DNA from: Candidatus Methanomethylophilus alvi Mx1201
GTDB lineage: Archaea > Thermoplasmatota > Thermoplasmata > Methanomassiliicoccales > Methanomethylophilaceae
NCBI RefSeq assembly: GCF_000300255.2
Contig: NC_020913.1
Span: 1,300,692-1,364,691 of the forward strand
Direction of reading: 5' to 3'
DNA length: 64,000 nucleotides
Part shown: positions 26,352-34,655 of the stretch, one piece after another
Layout: the number at the start of each line of letters is the position of its first letter
Numbering within the stretch: position 1 is the stretch's first letter
The notes under the pieces: generated by a model
The model's input: the letters and a program-made list of their open reading frames with translations, nothing else
Database searches by the model: none
What the model was told of the DNA's origin: nothing
Made by a program: the position numbers and the translations under genes

Positions 26352-26786
26352 TCACTCCTCCACCGGGTTCCTGCACACGAGTACGGGGCACTGGGACATC
26401 CTTACGACCTTCTCCGCCACACTTCCCAGGAGCATCCTCTTCATACCCGTCTTCCCGAGGGTCCCGCAGACCACCAGGTCGTAGTTCTTGGATTCCTCGA
26501 TTATGGTCTCGGCCGGGTGCCCCGCTATGATCTTGGGCGTCACCTCGAGCCCCATCTCCTCACCCTTCTCCATCACATACTTGAGCGCGCCCTCGCAGGC
26601 CTTTATCATATACTCGCGCTCGTCGCCGAGACCGTATGTCTGCGCTATGTTGCCGTAACTCCCCACGTCGAAGACGCACAGCGCCGTCACCGAGGAACCG
26701 AACCGGCTGGCCAGTTCCAGCCCGCTGTCCACCGCGTCCCTATTGCTCTCGCTGCCGTCGGTGGTGATAAGGACCCTGTTGTACAT
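26352..26786 (-). CDS. Universal stress protein (UspA family), copy 1
   Basis: About 144 residues. The family pattern is complete: NRVLITTDGSESNRDAV at the start and the ATP-binding motif VVCGTLGKTGMKRMLLGSVAEKVV near the end. It probably binds ATP and dimerises in the cytoplasm. I place the start at ATG 26786 (MYNRVLI); the longer frame adds 11 residues without family match. A close relative lies at 31720-32139. Confidence 0.88.
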   Translation of the reverse strand: MYNRVLITTDGSESNRDAVDSGLELASRFGSSVTALCVFDVGSYGNIAQTYGLGDEREYMIKACEGALKYVMEKGEEMGLEVTPKIIAGHPAETIIEESKNYDLVVCGTLGKTGMKRMLLGSVAEKVVRMSQCPVLVCRNPVEE

Positions 26787-26931
26787 GCTGGAAAGATGCC
26801 CTTGTGAAGGTATAATCAAGATTCCGAATATGTTCGGATGGGTCCCTCCCTACATCCGTTTTGTTCCTCTTTTTTATATTATAATAATCATGGGATGAGC
26901 CATATCGAAGGACGATGTCCGGTGATTCGAA

Positions 26932-27426
26932 ATGATGGTAAACGCAGAGCTCTACGTGAGAGACCTACCGGGTCAGTTGGTCGGCTCCCTCGAGCCCATA
27001 TCAATGGTGGACGGCAACATAGTCGGCGTCGTCCACGACCGCGAACAGATAGTCAACCAGAGGATCCTCGTCAGCGTGACGTTCGAGGTGTCCACCAGCG
27101 GACAGCTCGACCAGCTGAAGGCCATCTGGAAGTCCATGGACATCATCATCTCCAAGATGGGGTCGGTCTACGAGACCATCACCACCGAGTACATGGTACT
27201 CGGGAAGTTCAACGCGGCATACGTCGACGACCTCATAGACCAGGCGTCCAAGATCGTCAACTTCGAGTCGGTGGACGTCGGGTATTCCAGCAACAAGTCC
27301 GCCTCCGGGAACCGCACCGCCCTCATCAGCGCCGAACTCCGCTGCGTGGAGGAGAGGGACAAGCTCGACGATTTCTTCGTCCATTCCTGCGACCGCGACA
27401 AACTCATGCTCATAAGGGGGCTCTGA
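26932..27426 (+). CDS. ACT-domain regulatory protein
   Basis: 164 residues beginning MMVNAELYVRDLPGQLVGSLEPIS, an ACT fold (beta-alpha-beta) that binds amino acids, followed by a second alpha/beta half. It sits 1 bp before homoserine dehydrogenase, an arrangement seen in several archaea, and likely provides feedback sensing of threonine or methionine to that enzyme. A strong TATA-like TTTTTTATATTATAA lies about 60 bp upstream, marking the promoter of a five-gene amino-acid operon. Confidence 0.75.
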   Translation: MMVNAELYVRDLPGQLVGSLEPISMVDGNIVGVVHDREQIVNQRILVSVTFEVSTSGQLDQLKAIWKSMDIIISKMGSVYETITTEYMVLGKFNAAYVDDLIDQASKIVNFESVDVGYSSNKSASGNRTALISAELRCVEERDKLDDFFVHSCDRDKLMLIRGL

Positions 27427-27427
27427 G

Positions 27428-28435
27428 ATGGTCTCGTTGGTGATATCCGGATTCGGGACCGTCGGCCAGGGCGTGGCAGAGGTCCTGCTGAGGAGGAAGG
27501 AGTTCCTGACCGGGAGATACGGCGCCGTGCCCAAGGTCGTATGCGTCATGGACTCCAAGACCGTGACGAAGGACCCCGAGGGACTCGACCTAGCCCAGAT
27601 CGTGAAGAGGAAGCAGGAGACCCGCTCCGTCGGGGAGGAGAGGTACACGGACAGCCTGGAGGTCCTGGACTCCGTGGACTACGACCTCCTGATAGAGGTC
27701 ACCCCCACCGACATCAAGACCGGAGGGGTCGGTCTGAAGAACATCACCCACGCCTTCGAGTGCGGGAAGGACGTCATCACCGTCAACAAGGGCCCCCTCG
27801 CCCTGGAGTTCTCGAGGCTCATCGGACTCGCCAGGGAGAACGGGTGCAAATTCCGCTTCGAAGGGACCGTCGGAGGGGCCATGCCCATCATCAACCTCTG
27901 CCACGAGAACCTCGTAGGCGAGAACATACGCTCGATAAGAGGCATATTCAACGGGACCTGCAACTACATACTGAGCAAGATGGACAAGGGACAGCCCTAC
28001 GAGCAGGCCCTCAAGGAGGCCCAGCAGCTGGGATACGCGGAGACGGACCCCACCAACGACGTGGAGGGATACGACACCGCCGCGAAATGCGTCATCCTGG
28101 CCAACTCCGTCTTCCACCGGGACGTCTCCTTCAAGGACGTCAAGATCACCGGGATCAGCCAGATAACGGCCGACGCCGTGGCCCAGGCCGCATCCCACAA
28201 CATGGTCATCAGGCTCATCGGGGAGGTCTCCGACACCAAACTCGAGGTGTCCCCGAGGCTCATACCCGCAGGACACCCCCTCGGGATCTCCGGGACCCTC
28301 AACATCGCACAGATCGACGCCGACCTCGCCGGACCCATCACCATCAACGGCCGCGGGGCGGGGAAGATAGAGACGGCCTCGGCCATACTGAGCGACCTGA
28401 TAGCGATATTGGACGAGAGACACGGGCATGCGTGA
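27428..28435 (+). CDS. hom: Homoserine dehydrogenase
   Basis: 335 residues. The NAD(P)-binding motif VISGFGTVGQGVAEVLL is at residues 4-20, the substrate-domain signature (EGTVGGAMPIINLC...IRSIRGIFNGTCNYIL) is in the centre, and the catalytic Lys/Asp region follows (AETDPTNDVEGYDTAAK). It reduces aspartate semialdehyde to homoserine for threonine and methionine synthesis. There is no C-terminal ACT domain, consistent with the separate ACT protein encoded just upstream. The 3' end overlaps the next gene by 8 bp. Confidence 0.92.
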   Translation: MVSLVISGFGTVGQGVAEVLLRRKEFLTGRYGAVPKVVCVMDSKTVTKDPEGLDLAQIVKRKQETRSVGEERYTDSLEVLDSVDYDLLIEVTPTDIKTGGVGLKNITHAFECGKDVITVNKGPLALEFSRLIGLARENGCKFRFEGTVGGAMPIINLCHENLVGENIRSIRGIFNGTCNYILSKMDKGQPYEQALKEAQQLGYAETDPTNDVEGYDTAAKCVILANSVFHRDVSFKDVKITGISQITADAVAQAASHNMVIRLIGEVSDTKLEVSPRLIPAGHPLGISGTLNIAQIDADLAGPITINGRGAGKIETASAILSDLIAILDERHGHA

Positions 28436-29987
28436 GATATACATCTACGACACGTCCCTGCGCGACGGCGCCCAGGGCAACGGCATATCGTTCTCCGCCG
28501 ACGACAAGAAGGATATCGCCAGAAGGCTGGACGCCTTCGGCATCCCCTACATAGAAGGCGGATGGCCGGGGTCCAACCCGGTGGACGACCGCCTCTTCGA
28601 AGACCCCCCGAAGCTGTCCGCGGCGAAGCTCTCGGCCTTCGGCAGCACCCGCAGACCCGGCACCGACGCCTCGGACGATGCGAACCTGAAGGCGTTGACC
28701 GCATCCTCCGCCCCCGTATGCACCATATTCGGCAAGACGTGGGACTTCCACGTCACCGACGCCCTGCAGACCACACTCGAAGAGAACCTTGACATGATAT
28801 CCGACTCCGTCCGCTTCCTCAAGGACGCCGGCAAGGAGGTCGTCTTCGATGCGGAGCACTTCTTCGACGGATATTACGCCAACAGGGAGTACGCCATGGC
28901 GTGCCTCGGGGCGGCTGTGGAGGCAGGCGCCGACTGGCTTGTCCTCTGCGATACCAACGGAGGGAGTCTTCCGGAACGCATATCGGAGGTGGTAGAGGAC
29001 GTCCTCCTGACCTACGGGACCCCGGTGGGCATCCATGCCCACAACGACTGCGGACTCGCCGTAGCCAACTCCGTTGCGGCCGTGGAGGCGGGGGCCACCA
29101 TGGTGCAGGGGACCGTCAACGGCATAGGGGAGAGGTGCGGCAACGCCGACCTCTGCTCCGTCATGCCCATACTGGCCCTCAAGCTGGGGATGGACCTCGG
29201 CATGGACATGGGAGGACTCACCGACCTCTCCGCCGGCATCGCCGAGGTGGAGAACGTCATCCGTCCCAACGGCCTCCCGTTCGTCGGAGAGGACGCCTTC
29301 GCCCACAAGGGCGGGATGCATGTATCCGCCCTCTCCAAGGACACCCGCACCTACGAGCACATCGACCCCTCCTCGGTAGGGAACAGGAGGAGGATCCTCG
29401 TATCCGACATGGCCGGGAGGGCGAGCGTCACGGAGAAGCTGAAGGAGCTCGGGATAGAGGAGAGCGACGATTCCAAACAGATCGTCGACCGCGTCAAATC
29501 CCTGGAATCGGAAGGCTACCAATTCGAAGGGGCGGACGCGAGCTTCGAACTCCTCGTGAGGAAGATGAGGAACGAGATCAGACCCGTCTTCCACCTCCGC
29601 GGCTTCCGTCTGTTCATCGACTCCGTCGGGGACGGGAGACTCACGTCCGAGGCGAGCATCAAGGTGAGCGACCTCGGAGGAAAAACCGAACACACCGCGG
29701 CCGACGGGAACGGACCCGTGGACGCCCTCGACAACGCCATAAGGAAGGCCCTGTCGCACTTCTTCCCCGTCATAGACGGGATCAAACTGACGGACTACAA
29801 GGTCCGTGTGCTCGACGGAAAGGCGGCCACCGCCGCGACCGTCAGGGTACTTATCACCTCGACCGACGGCCAGCACAGCTGGACCACCGTCGGCGTATCG
29901 GAAAACGTTATAGAGGCATCGCTATACGCACTCCTAGATTCGATGGAGTACGCCATTTACAAAGAAAAGGAAGGCAAATCCCAATGA
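28428..29987 (+). CDS. cimA: (R)-citramalate synthase-like acyltransferase
   Basis: 519 residues of the isopropylmalate/homocitrate/citramalate synthase family. The TIM-barrel start [16 protein letters not shown] holds the metal Asp and catalytic Arg; the metal histidines are in [16 protein letters not shown] (near 205) and the G-x-G-E-R-C-G-N motif follows. The C-terminal LeuA regulatory domain is present. Family length and sequence fit citramalate synthase (pyruvate plus acetyl-CoA, the threonine-independent route to isoleucine) better than LeuA, but substrate specificity is inferred. Its neighbours are homoserine dehydrogenase and ACT proteins. Confidence 0.8.
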   Translation: MREIYIYDTSLRDGAQGNGISFSADDKKDIARRLDAFGIPYIEGGWPGSNPVDDRLFEDPPKLSAAKLSAFGSTRRPGTDASDDANLKALTASSAPVCTIFGKTWDFHVTDALQTTLEENLDMISDSVRFLKDAGKEVVFDAEHFFDGYYANREYAMACLGAAVEAGADWLVLCDTNGGSLPERISEVVEDVLLTYGTPVGIHAHNDCGLAVANSVAAVEAGATMVQGTVNGIGERCGNADLCSVMPILALKLGMDLGMDMGGLTDLSAGIAEVENVIRPNGLPFVGEDAFAHKGGMHVSALSKDTRTYEHIDPSSVGNRRRILVSDMAGRASVTEKLKELGIEESDDSKQIVDRVKSLESEGYQFEGADASFELLVRKMRNEIRPVFHLRGFRLFIDSVGDGRLTSEASIKVSDLGGKTEHTAADGNGPVDALDNAIRKALSHFFPVIDGIKLTDYKVRVLDGKAATAATVRVLITSTDGQHSWTTVGVSENVIEASLYALLDSMEYAIYKEKEGKSQ

Positions 29988-30259
29988 CCAACAGAACCGT
30001 CGTCACCCTTGTAGGAAAAGACCACACAGGAATCATCGCCGCCGTCTGCAACTACTTCGCAGAGAACGACATCAACATCCTGAACCTCAGCATGACCACA
30101 GTCGAGGAGTTCATCAACATGGTGCTCATCGTCGACCTCGACAGGTACAAGAAGACGTTCCCCGAGCTCACCTCGGACCTCGACGACATAGCGAAGAGGG
30201 TCGGCTGCTCCATCAAGGCACAGCACGAGGACATCTTCAACATGATGCACAGGATCTGA
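29984..30259 (+). CDS. ACT-domain protein (UPF0237)
   Basis: 91 residues starting at ATG 29984, overlapping the citramalate synthase stop by 4 bp (ATGA). [22 protein letters not shown] is the ACT beta-alpha start. It is followed 4 bp later by the UPF0210 gene; a UPF0237-UPF0210 pair is a common conserved unit in bacteria and archaea. It probably senses a small ligand on behalf of its partner. Confidence 0.88.
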   Translation: MTNRTVVTLVGKDHTGIIAAVCNYFAENDINILNLSMTTVEEFINMVLIVDLDRYKKTFPELTSDLDDIAKRVGCSIKAQHEDIFNMMHRI

Positions 30260-30263
30260 TATC

Positions 30264-31628
30264 ATGGTGGATCTGAGAGAGGTCATAGAGACCAACCAGA
30301 TGGTCTCCAGCGAGAACCTCGACGTAAGGACCATCACCATGGGGATCTCCCTTCTGGACTGCATGACCCCCGACCTCGACGACCTCTGTGAGAACATCTA
30401 CGCGAAGATCACCGAGAACGCCAAGGACCTGGTCTCCGTGGGGGACGAGATCGCCCTCGAGATAGGCATCCCCGTCATAAACAAGAGGGTGTCCGTCACA
30501 CCCGCCGCCATCGTCGGAGCCCCCGCCTGCCACAGCCCGGAGGACTTCGTGGAGGTCGCCTCGGCCCTCGAAAGGGCCTCCCAGAAGATCGGGGTCAACT
30601 TCCTCGGAGGGTTCTCCGCCCTCGTACAGAAGGGTATGACCGCCTCCGACAGGCTCCTCATCGACTCCATCCCGCAGGCCCTGGCGAAGACCGAGCACAT
30701 CTGCTCCTCCATATCCCTGGGATCCACCAAGACCGGTATCGACATGGATGCCGTGAAGATCATGGGGGAGAAGGTCGTGGAGACCGCGCAGGCCACCAAG
30801 GACCGCGATTCCATCGGATGTGCGAAACTCGTCGTCTTCTGCAACCCCACCGACGACAACCCGTTCATGGCAGGGGCCTTCCACGGTGTGACCGAGGGCG
30901 ACAAGGTCATCAACGTCGGCGTATCAGGGCCCGGAGTGGTCAGGACCGCCGTCTCCAAGGTCAGAGGGGAGAGTTTCGAGACCCTCTGCGAGACCATCAA
31001 GAAGACCGCGTTCAAGATCACCCGCGTCGGACAGCTCGTCGCGAAGGAGGCGTCCAAGAGGCTGGACACCCCGTTCGGCATCGTAGACCTCTCCCTCGCA
31101 CCCACCCCCGCCGTAGGCGACTCCATCGCGGACATCATCCACGAGATGGGCATGGAATACTGCGGAGCCCCCGGTACCACCGCGGCCCTCGCCATCCTGA
31201 ACGACCAGGTCAAGAAGGGAGGGATCATGGCATCCTCGTACGTCGGAGGTCTCTCCGGAGCGTTCATCCCCGTCACCGAGGACGCATCCATGGCGGAGGC
31301 GGCGTCCATCGGCGCCCTGACCTTGGAGAAACTCGAGGCCATGACCTGCGTCTGCTCGGTCGGACTCGACATGATCGCCATCCCCGGCGACACCCCTGCA
31401 TCCACCATCTCGGGCATAATAGCCGACGAGATGGCCATCGGAATGGTCAACCAGAAGACCACCGCGGTCAGGGTCATCCCCGTCATCGGCAAGAAGGCAG
31501 GGGACTCCATAGAGCTCGGAGGTCTCCTCGGGAATGCAAAGATCATGCCGGTCAACCCTTACGGCTGCGCCGACTTCGTGAACCGCGGCGGAAGGATCCC
31601 CGCCCCCGTCCACAGTTTCAAGAACTGA
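30264..31628 (+). CDS. UPF0210 (DUF711/PFL-like) protein
   Basis: 454 residues, full length for UPF0210. Distinctive segments include [13 protein letters not shown] near residue 22, [13 protein letters not shown] near 113 and the closing [18 protein letters not shown]. Structures of the family resemble glycyl-radical-related barrels but the reaction is not established. It is cotranscribed with the ACT protein that partners it elsewhere. A rho-independent-like hairpin with a T tract follows 14 bp after the stop. Confidence 0.9.
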   Translation: MVDLREVIETNQMVSSENLDVRTITMGISLLDCMTPDLDDLCENIYAKITENAKDLVSVGDEIALEIGIPVINKRVSVTPAAIVGAPACHSPEDFVEVASALERASQKIGVNFLGGFSALVQKGMTASDRLLIDSIPQALAKTEHICSSISLGSTKTGIDMDAVKIMGEKVVETAQATKDRDSIGCAKLVVFCNPTDDNPFMAGAFHGVTEGDKVINVGVSGPGVVRTAVSKVRGESFETLCETIKKTAFKITRVGQLVAKEASKRLDTPFGIVDLSLAPTPAVGDSIADIIHEMGMEYCGAPGTTAALAILNDQVKKGGIMASSYVGGLSGAFIPVTEDASMAEAASIGALTLEKLEAMTCVCSVGLDMIAIPGDTPASTISGIIADEMAIGMVNQKTTAVRVIPVIGKKAGDSIELGGLLGNAKIMPVNPYGCADFVNRGGRIPAPVHSFKN

Positions 31629-31641
31629 AACCTCCCTTAAT

Positions 31642-31667
31642 CCGGGCCTCCGGGCCCGGGGTTTTTT
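31642..31667 (+). terminator. Terminator after amino-acid operon
   Basis: CCGGGCC and GGCCCGG form a 7-bp stem with a 4-nt loop, followed by GGTTTTTT. It lies just after the UPF0210 stop codon. Confidence 0.7.
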
Positions 31668-31719
31668 CCGTTTGGAAAATAAGATTGGGCCGTCGGAGAT
31701 GTCCGACGGCGGTGACGTC

Positions 31720-32139
31720 TCAGCGGCAGACGAGCACGGGACACTTCGCAAGACGCACCACGTTCTCTGCGACCGACCCGAGAAGGACTCTCGCGAACCC
31801 GGTCTTTCCCAGGGTGGCACATATGACGAGGTCGTAGTCGGCGGATTCCTCGATTATCACCTCGGCTGGACGTCCCATCATGGTCTTGGCCTCCACGGCG
31901 ACACCCATCTCCGCCGCCTTCGCCTTCACATACTTCAAGGCGTTCTCGGACTCCTCCGCCATGATCTTGCGATACTCGGCGCTGCTGTCCCTGATGACGG
32001 TGCTGTAATTGCCCTCGTCGAAGACACAGATCGCGGTGACGGATCCCGCCTTCAGAGACTTTGCCAAGCACAATCCCTGGTCGACCGCGATGTTGTTACT
32101 CTCGCTCCCGTCCACTGCAATAAGGATCTTATTGTACAT
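31720..32139 (-). CDS. Universal stress protein (UspA family), copy 2
   Basis: 139 residues, close paralogue of the protein at 26352-26786. NKILIAVDGSESNNIAV opens the fold, and the nucleotide loop VICATLGKTGFARVLLGSVAENVV is intact, so ATP binding is expected. It stands alone, ends facing the terminator of the preceding operon, and has an AT-rich promoter region of about 80 bp. Confidence 0.9.
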   Translation of the reverse strand: MYNKILIAVDGSESNNIAVDQGLCLAKSLKAGSVTAICVFDEGNYSTVIRDSSAEYRKIMAEESENALKYVKAKAAEMGVAVEAKTMMGRPAEVIIEESADYDLVICATLGKTGFARVLLGSVAENVVRLAKCPVLVCR

Positions 32140-32301
32140 AATTGCACAACGCCCGATAGGCGTTTAATAGAAATCACGGACTAGTTCGATGATTAATCAA
32201 TCGTCTAGACATATATTAACAAGTGCAAAACAAACCGCGATCACGGTGAAAAGGTTAATTACCCCTTTCGGGGCGGAGTAGAACTTTAAAGATGCGGTAG
32301 G

Positions 32302-32473
32302 TGGGGACTGAGGGATTTGAACCCCCATAGGCGGGTTTCCACCACGGGGAGGAGCTACCTCCCCATGAAATTGATGAGTCATCGCTCCAGTTATTCATCA
32401 TAACTTCAGCATACTCGATCAAATCACGCTCATAACTGGAGCCCGCTAGTCTGCCAGGTTAGCCTAAATCCCC
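32302..32473 (-). tRNA. tRNA-Trp (CCA) with 99-nt intron
   Basis: Acceptor GGGGATT pairs with AGTCCCC, anticodon stem GCGGG/CCCGC, T arm GGGGG-TTCAAAT-CCCTC. The 5' exon is 32436-32473 with anticodon CCA at 32437-32439, and the 3' exon is 32302-32336. The intron (32337-32435) sits at the canonical 37/38 position, as in the tRNA-Trp of many Euryarchaea. Discriminator A; CC follows but not a full CCA. The precursor must be cut by the archaeal splicing endonuclease. Confidence 0.9.
32337..32435 (-). ncRNA. tRNA-Trp intron with box C/D-like methylation guide
   Basis: The intron contains a C-box-like ATGATGA, then AATAACTGGAGC, whose 11 nt pair with the anticodon region of its own precursor (GCTCCAGTTAT). 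Counting five nucleotides upstream of the following ATGA (a degenerate D box) lands on the G opposite C34, the position methylated by the tRNA-Trp intron guide of halophilic archaea. A CTGA (D'-like) occurs 4-7 nt before the C-like box. A 7-bp hairpin (GGGGAGG/CCTCCCC) lies near the 3' splice site. Confidence 0.6.
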
Positions 32474-32500
32474 AGTATTGTGCCGCTGAGAGCGTCAGCG

Positions 32501-32608
32501 TCACTTCTTGCGCATCTTTGCTGCTCTCTTTCTTCTCCTCATCTTTTTCTTGCGCCATTTCCAACGCTGGTTGCCGCGTTTCTTCCAGGCGCGTGAGCTT
32601 CTCTTCAT
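32501..32608 (-). CDS. rpl41e: Ribosomal protein eL41
   Basis: 35 codons from ATG 32608 to TGA. The product is almost wholly basic, and its C-terminal part W-R-K-K-K-M-R-R-R-K-R-A-A-K-M-R-K-K matches the eL41 helix known from archaeal and eukaryotic large subunits (about 25 residues), with a short basic N-terminal extension. eL41 bridges the ribosomal subunits. It lies between tRNA-Trp and tRNA-Arg and is too short for ordinary gene finders. Confidence 0.75.
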   Translation of the reverse strand: MKRSSRAWKKRGNQRWKWRKKKMRRRKRAAKMRKK

Positions 32609-32650
32609 GATACTTCCTCTGTGAGCGCCGTTTGGCGCAGACGGACTCTT

Positions 32651-32750
32651 TGGCGGGCCCGTCGGGACTTTCGGTCCTTTTAAGGGACTTTCGAACCCGA
32701 GGCGTCTGGCTTAGAAGGCCAGCGCTATATCCTGGCTAAGCCACGGGCCC
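32651..32750 (-). tRNA. tRNA-Arg (TCT) with T-loop insertion
   Basis: Acceptor GGGCCCG pairs with CGGGCCC, then discriminator G and encoded CCA (32651-32653). Anticodon stem CTGGC/GCCAG with loop CTTCTAA gives anticodon TCT (32713-32715), reading AGA. The T stem TCGGG/CCCGA is present, but after loop bases TTCGAAA there are 22 extra nt (32667-32688) before CCCGA. The insertion can form a 4-bp helix (GTCC/GGAC) and repeats the sequence CGAAAGTCCC 20 nt apart. This looks like a noncanonical intron in the T loop; otherwise the tRNA would be defective. Confidence 0.8.
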
Positions 32751-33017
32751 TGCCAACCTCCATCGGCTACTATCATTTAAAGATTATGGCTTTGACAACA
32801 AACCCATACGATCGCCGAAGAGGCTTCCAAAGACCTTGAAGCCTCATCCGGTATAAAATCGGTAAGACGATCTGGCTCTCGGAACGGACGACTATTCTGG
32901 AAGGTTCCGGACACCCGCCGGGACCATACGGCACGTCTGCGGACAAGATGCCGAAAAATGTACATCGGAAAAGGGATGGGCGACCCTCCGGCGCCGAAAG
33001 GCGACGGAGGGACTGCA

Positions 33018-33626
33018 TCAGCCGAGTAACGACAGGGAGGAGACGATCTCCTCGGCCCCGCCCGCATACTTATGGTATAGATCCAATATGGAGCCGTTGC
33101 CCGTCAGCATGAGGGTGCCCTCCACGACGCATATGAGTCCCATAACGAACAGGAAAGGCCACCAGTTGAGGATCTTCCCGACCATCATCGCGATTTTCTG
33201 GATATAGTTGAACACCATGTAGACGAAGGCACCTGCCACGATCGCGACCACTATCCTGACGGTCCCGTGGGAAAGTCCCTCGAGGTCGCCGGTGAGGCTT
33301 CCCAGATAGATGTATGCTATCGCCATGGCGATTATAGCAAGGATTATCGCGAAATCGACGTTGCGGAACGGCCTTATCACCAATGCGAAACCGGCTATCG
33401 CGATCACGATACGGGTGAACTCATGCCATTCCCCGCCGACGGTGAGGCTTTCATAGATCATGACGGCGCCGAGGACGACCCCGACCACCATCAGGAACTT
33501 GTACAGTACCGATTCCTTCCTCTTGACGTATGTAAGTGCGATCAAGACGGCCATGACCCCGGAGACGACCAGAAGCACCTCCGGCAGATTATCGCTTATA
33601 GACTGCAGTATCCCATCCGCATCCAT
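33018..33626 (-). CDS. Multi-pass membrane protein, 202 aa
   Basis: 202 residues with about six hydrophobic segments (VLLVVSGVMAVLIALTYV, FLMVVGVVLGAVMIY, IVIAIAGFALVI and others) and short charged loops, loosely resembling HdeD/DUF308 layouts, though I would not assign it. N-terminus acidic, no signal peptide beyond the first membrane helix. A CCCTCCG/CGGAGGG hairpin follows its stop at about 32984-33011 and may terminate transcription. Confidence 0.65.
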   Translation of the reverse strand: MDADGILQSISDNLPEVLLVVSGVMAVLIALTYVKRKESVLYKFLMVVGVVLGAVMIYESLTVGGEWHEFTRIVIAIAGFALVIRPFRNVDFAIILAIIAMAIAYIYLGSLTGDLEGLSHGTVRIVVAIVAGAFVYMVFNYIQKIAMMVGKILNWWPFLFVMGLICVVEGTLMLTGNGSILDLYHKYAGGAEEIVSSLSLLG

Positions 33627-33768
33627 GTCCGCTCATACATTTTCGTCGGATATAAACGTGACTGACATACGTTAGACAGTCCTTTTCCGGGAGGGGAATG
33701 TGCCAGATCCACACAGGGCCACATGTGCGCCGACCCAATGATATACTCGCACACCATACCCTTACACC

Positions 33769-34380
33769 ATGGATCCGGCGTCCCTTCTGACGGTGGCGGT
33801 ATCGCTCTTCTTCATATTGGATCCGTTCGCGAGTCTTCCGGTGTTCATGTCCGTCACCAAGGGGCTGGACGGGGACACCGTCAGGTCGTACGCCGACAGA
33901 GCGGCCCTGGTCGCGGCGGCACTCCTCGTGGTGTTCATATTCGCCGGACCTTACCTCATGGACGTCTTCGGCATAACCATGGACAGCTTCCGCGTCGCCG
34001 GAGGCATAATGCTCCTCCTGATGGCGGTGGACCTCGTGTTCGACCTCAGTCAGAGCAAGAAGTCGGAGAGCGGCGCCCCGTGGGTCATCGTGGCCACACC
34101 CATACTTACGGGCCCGGGCGTCATAACCCAGGCGATCCTCCTTACCGACTCGTACGACATCCTGACCGTCGCCGTGGCCGGACTCGCCGCACTGGGAGTC
34201 ACGTGGTTCATACTGCGCTGCTCCGAAAGGATCATGAAGGCCGTAGGTACGGATGCGATAGGCATACTCTCGAGGGTGATCGGACTCCTGATCGCCGCCA
34301 TGGGTATCGAGTACATCTTCGTAGGAACGTTCAATTGGATAGACGCCCACGAACTCATAGGCGGGATCCTGACGTCCTGA
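33769..34380 (+). CDS. MarC-family membrane protein
   Basis: 203 residues, full length for MarC (UPF0056). Six transmembrane segments are visible, with the family motifs FFILDPFASLPVFMSVT near residue 13 and APWVIVATPILTGPGVIT near 103. The family is a six-helix inner-membrane protein of unclear transport function. Standalone gene with an AT-rich TATA-like promoter upstream. A large hairpin lies 21 bp after the stop. Confidence 0.9.
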   Translation: MDPASLLTVAVSLFFILDPFASLPVFMSVTKGLDGDTVRSYADRAALVAAALLVVFIFAGPYLMDVFGITMDSFRVAGGIMLLLMAVDLVFDLSQSKKSESGAPWVIVATPILTGPGVITQAILLTDSYDILTVAVAGLAALGVTWFILRCSERIMKAVGTDAIGILSRVIGLLIAAMGIEYIFVGTFNWIDAHELIGGILTS

Positions 34381-34401
34381 GCAGAGAGACGGATAAAAAC
34401 A

Positions 34402-34455
34402 GCCCGTGCGCAAGAAAAGACCCTGGAGGAGGAGGTCTGTCCTTTGCGCACGGGC
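34402..34455 (+). ncRNA. Extended hairpin, possible structured RNA
   Basis: GCCCGTGCGCAA (34402-34413) pairs perfectly with TTGCGCACGGGC (34444-34455), and inside it AGACC (34418-34422) pairs with GGTCT (34434-34438). The apical loop is CTGGAGGAGGA, which exposes a Shine-Dalgarno-like sequence. Two helices with an internal loop are more elaborate than a simple terminator, and no T tract follows. It lies between marC and the symporter gene. A 3' UTR element or small RNA is possible. Confidence 0.4.
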
Positions 34456-34655
34456 ACAGTCTGAAGTGAGGAGAGACGCTTCCGCGCCCTTCGACAACAA
34501 TATCGCAGTCCAAGTATTTAATACAATGGATATAGCATCCATCCACTTAATCTGACCGTCTGGACAGCTCTCCGGAATATCGGTACAAACGCTGTTTTTG
34601 TACAACGATTATTAATAAATTAATTCACTTATGCGCCCCGTTTGGAGCAAATCGC

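Noticed and set aside
28344..29876. 510-codon antisense frame within citramalate synthase
   Set aside because: Gly/Val/Glu-rich shadow with no motifs; the sense strand has a complete enzyme.
30398..31555. 385-codon antisense frame within UPF0210
   Set aside because: Ser/Pro/Met-rich translation without domain features, fully inside a well-supported gene.
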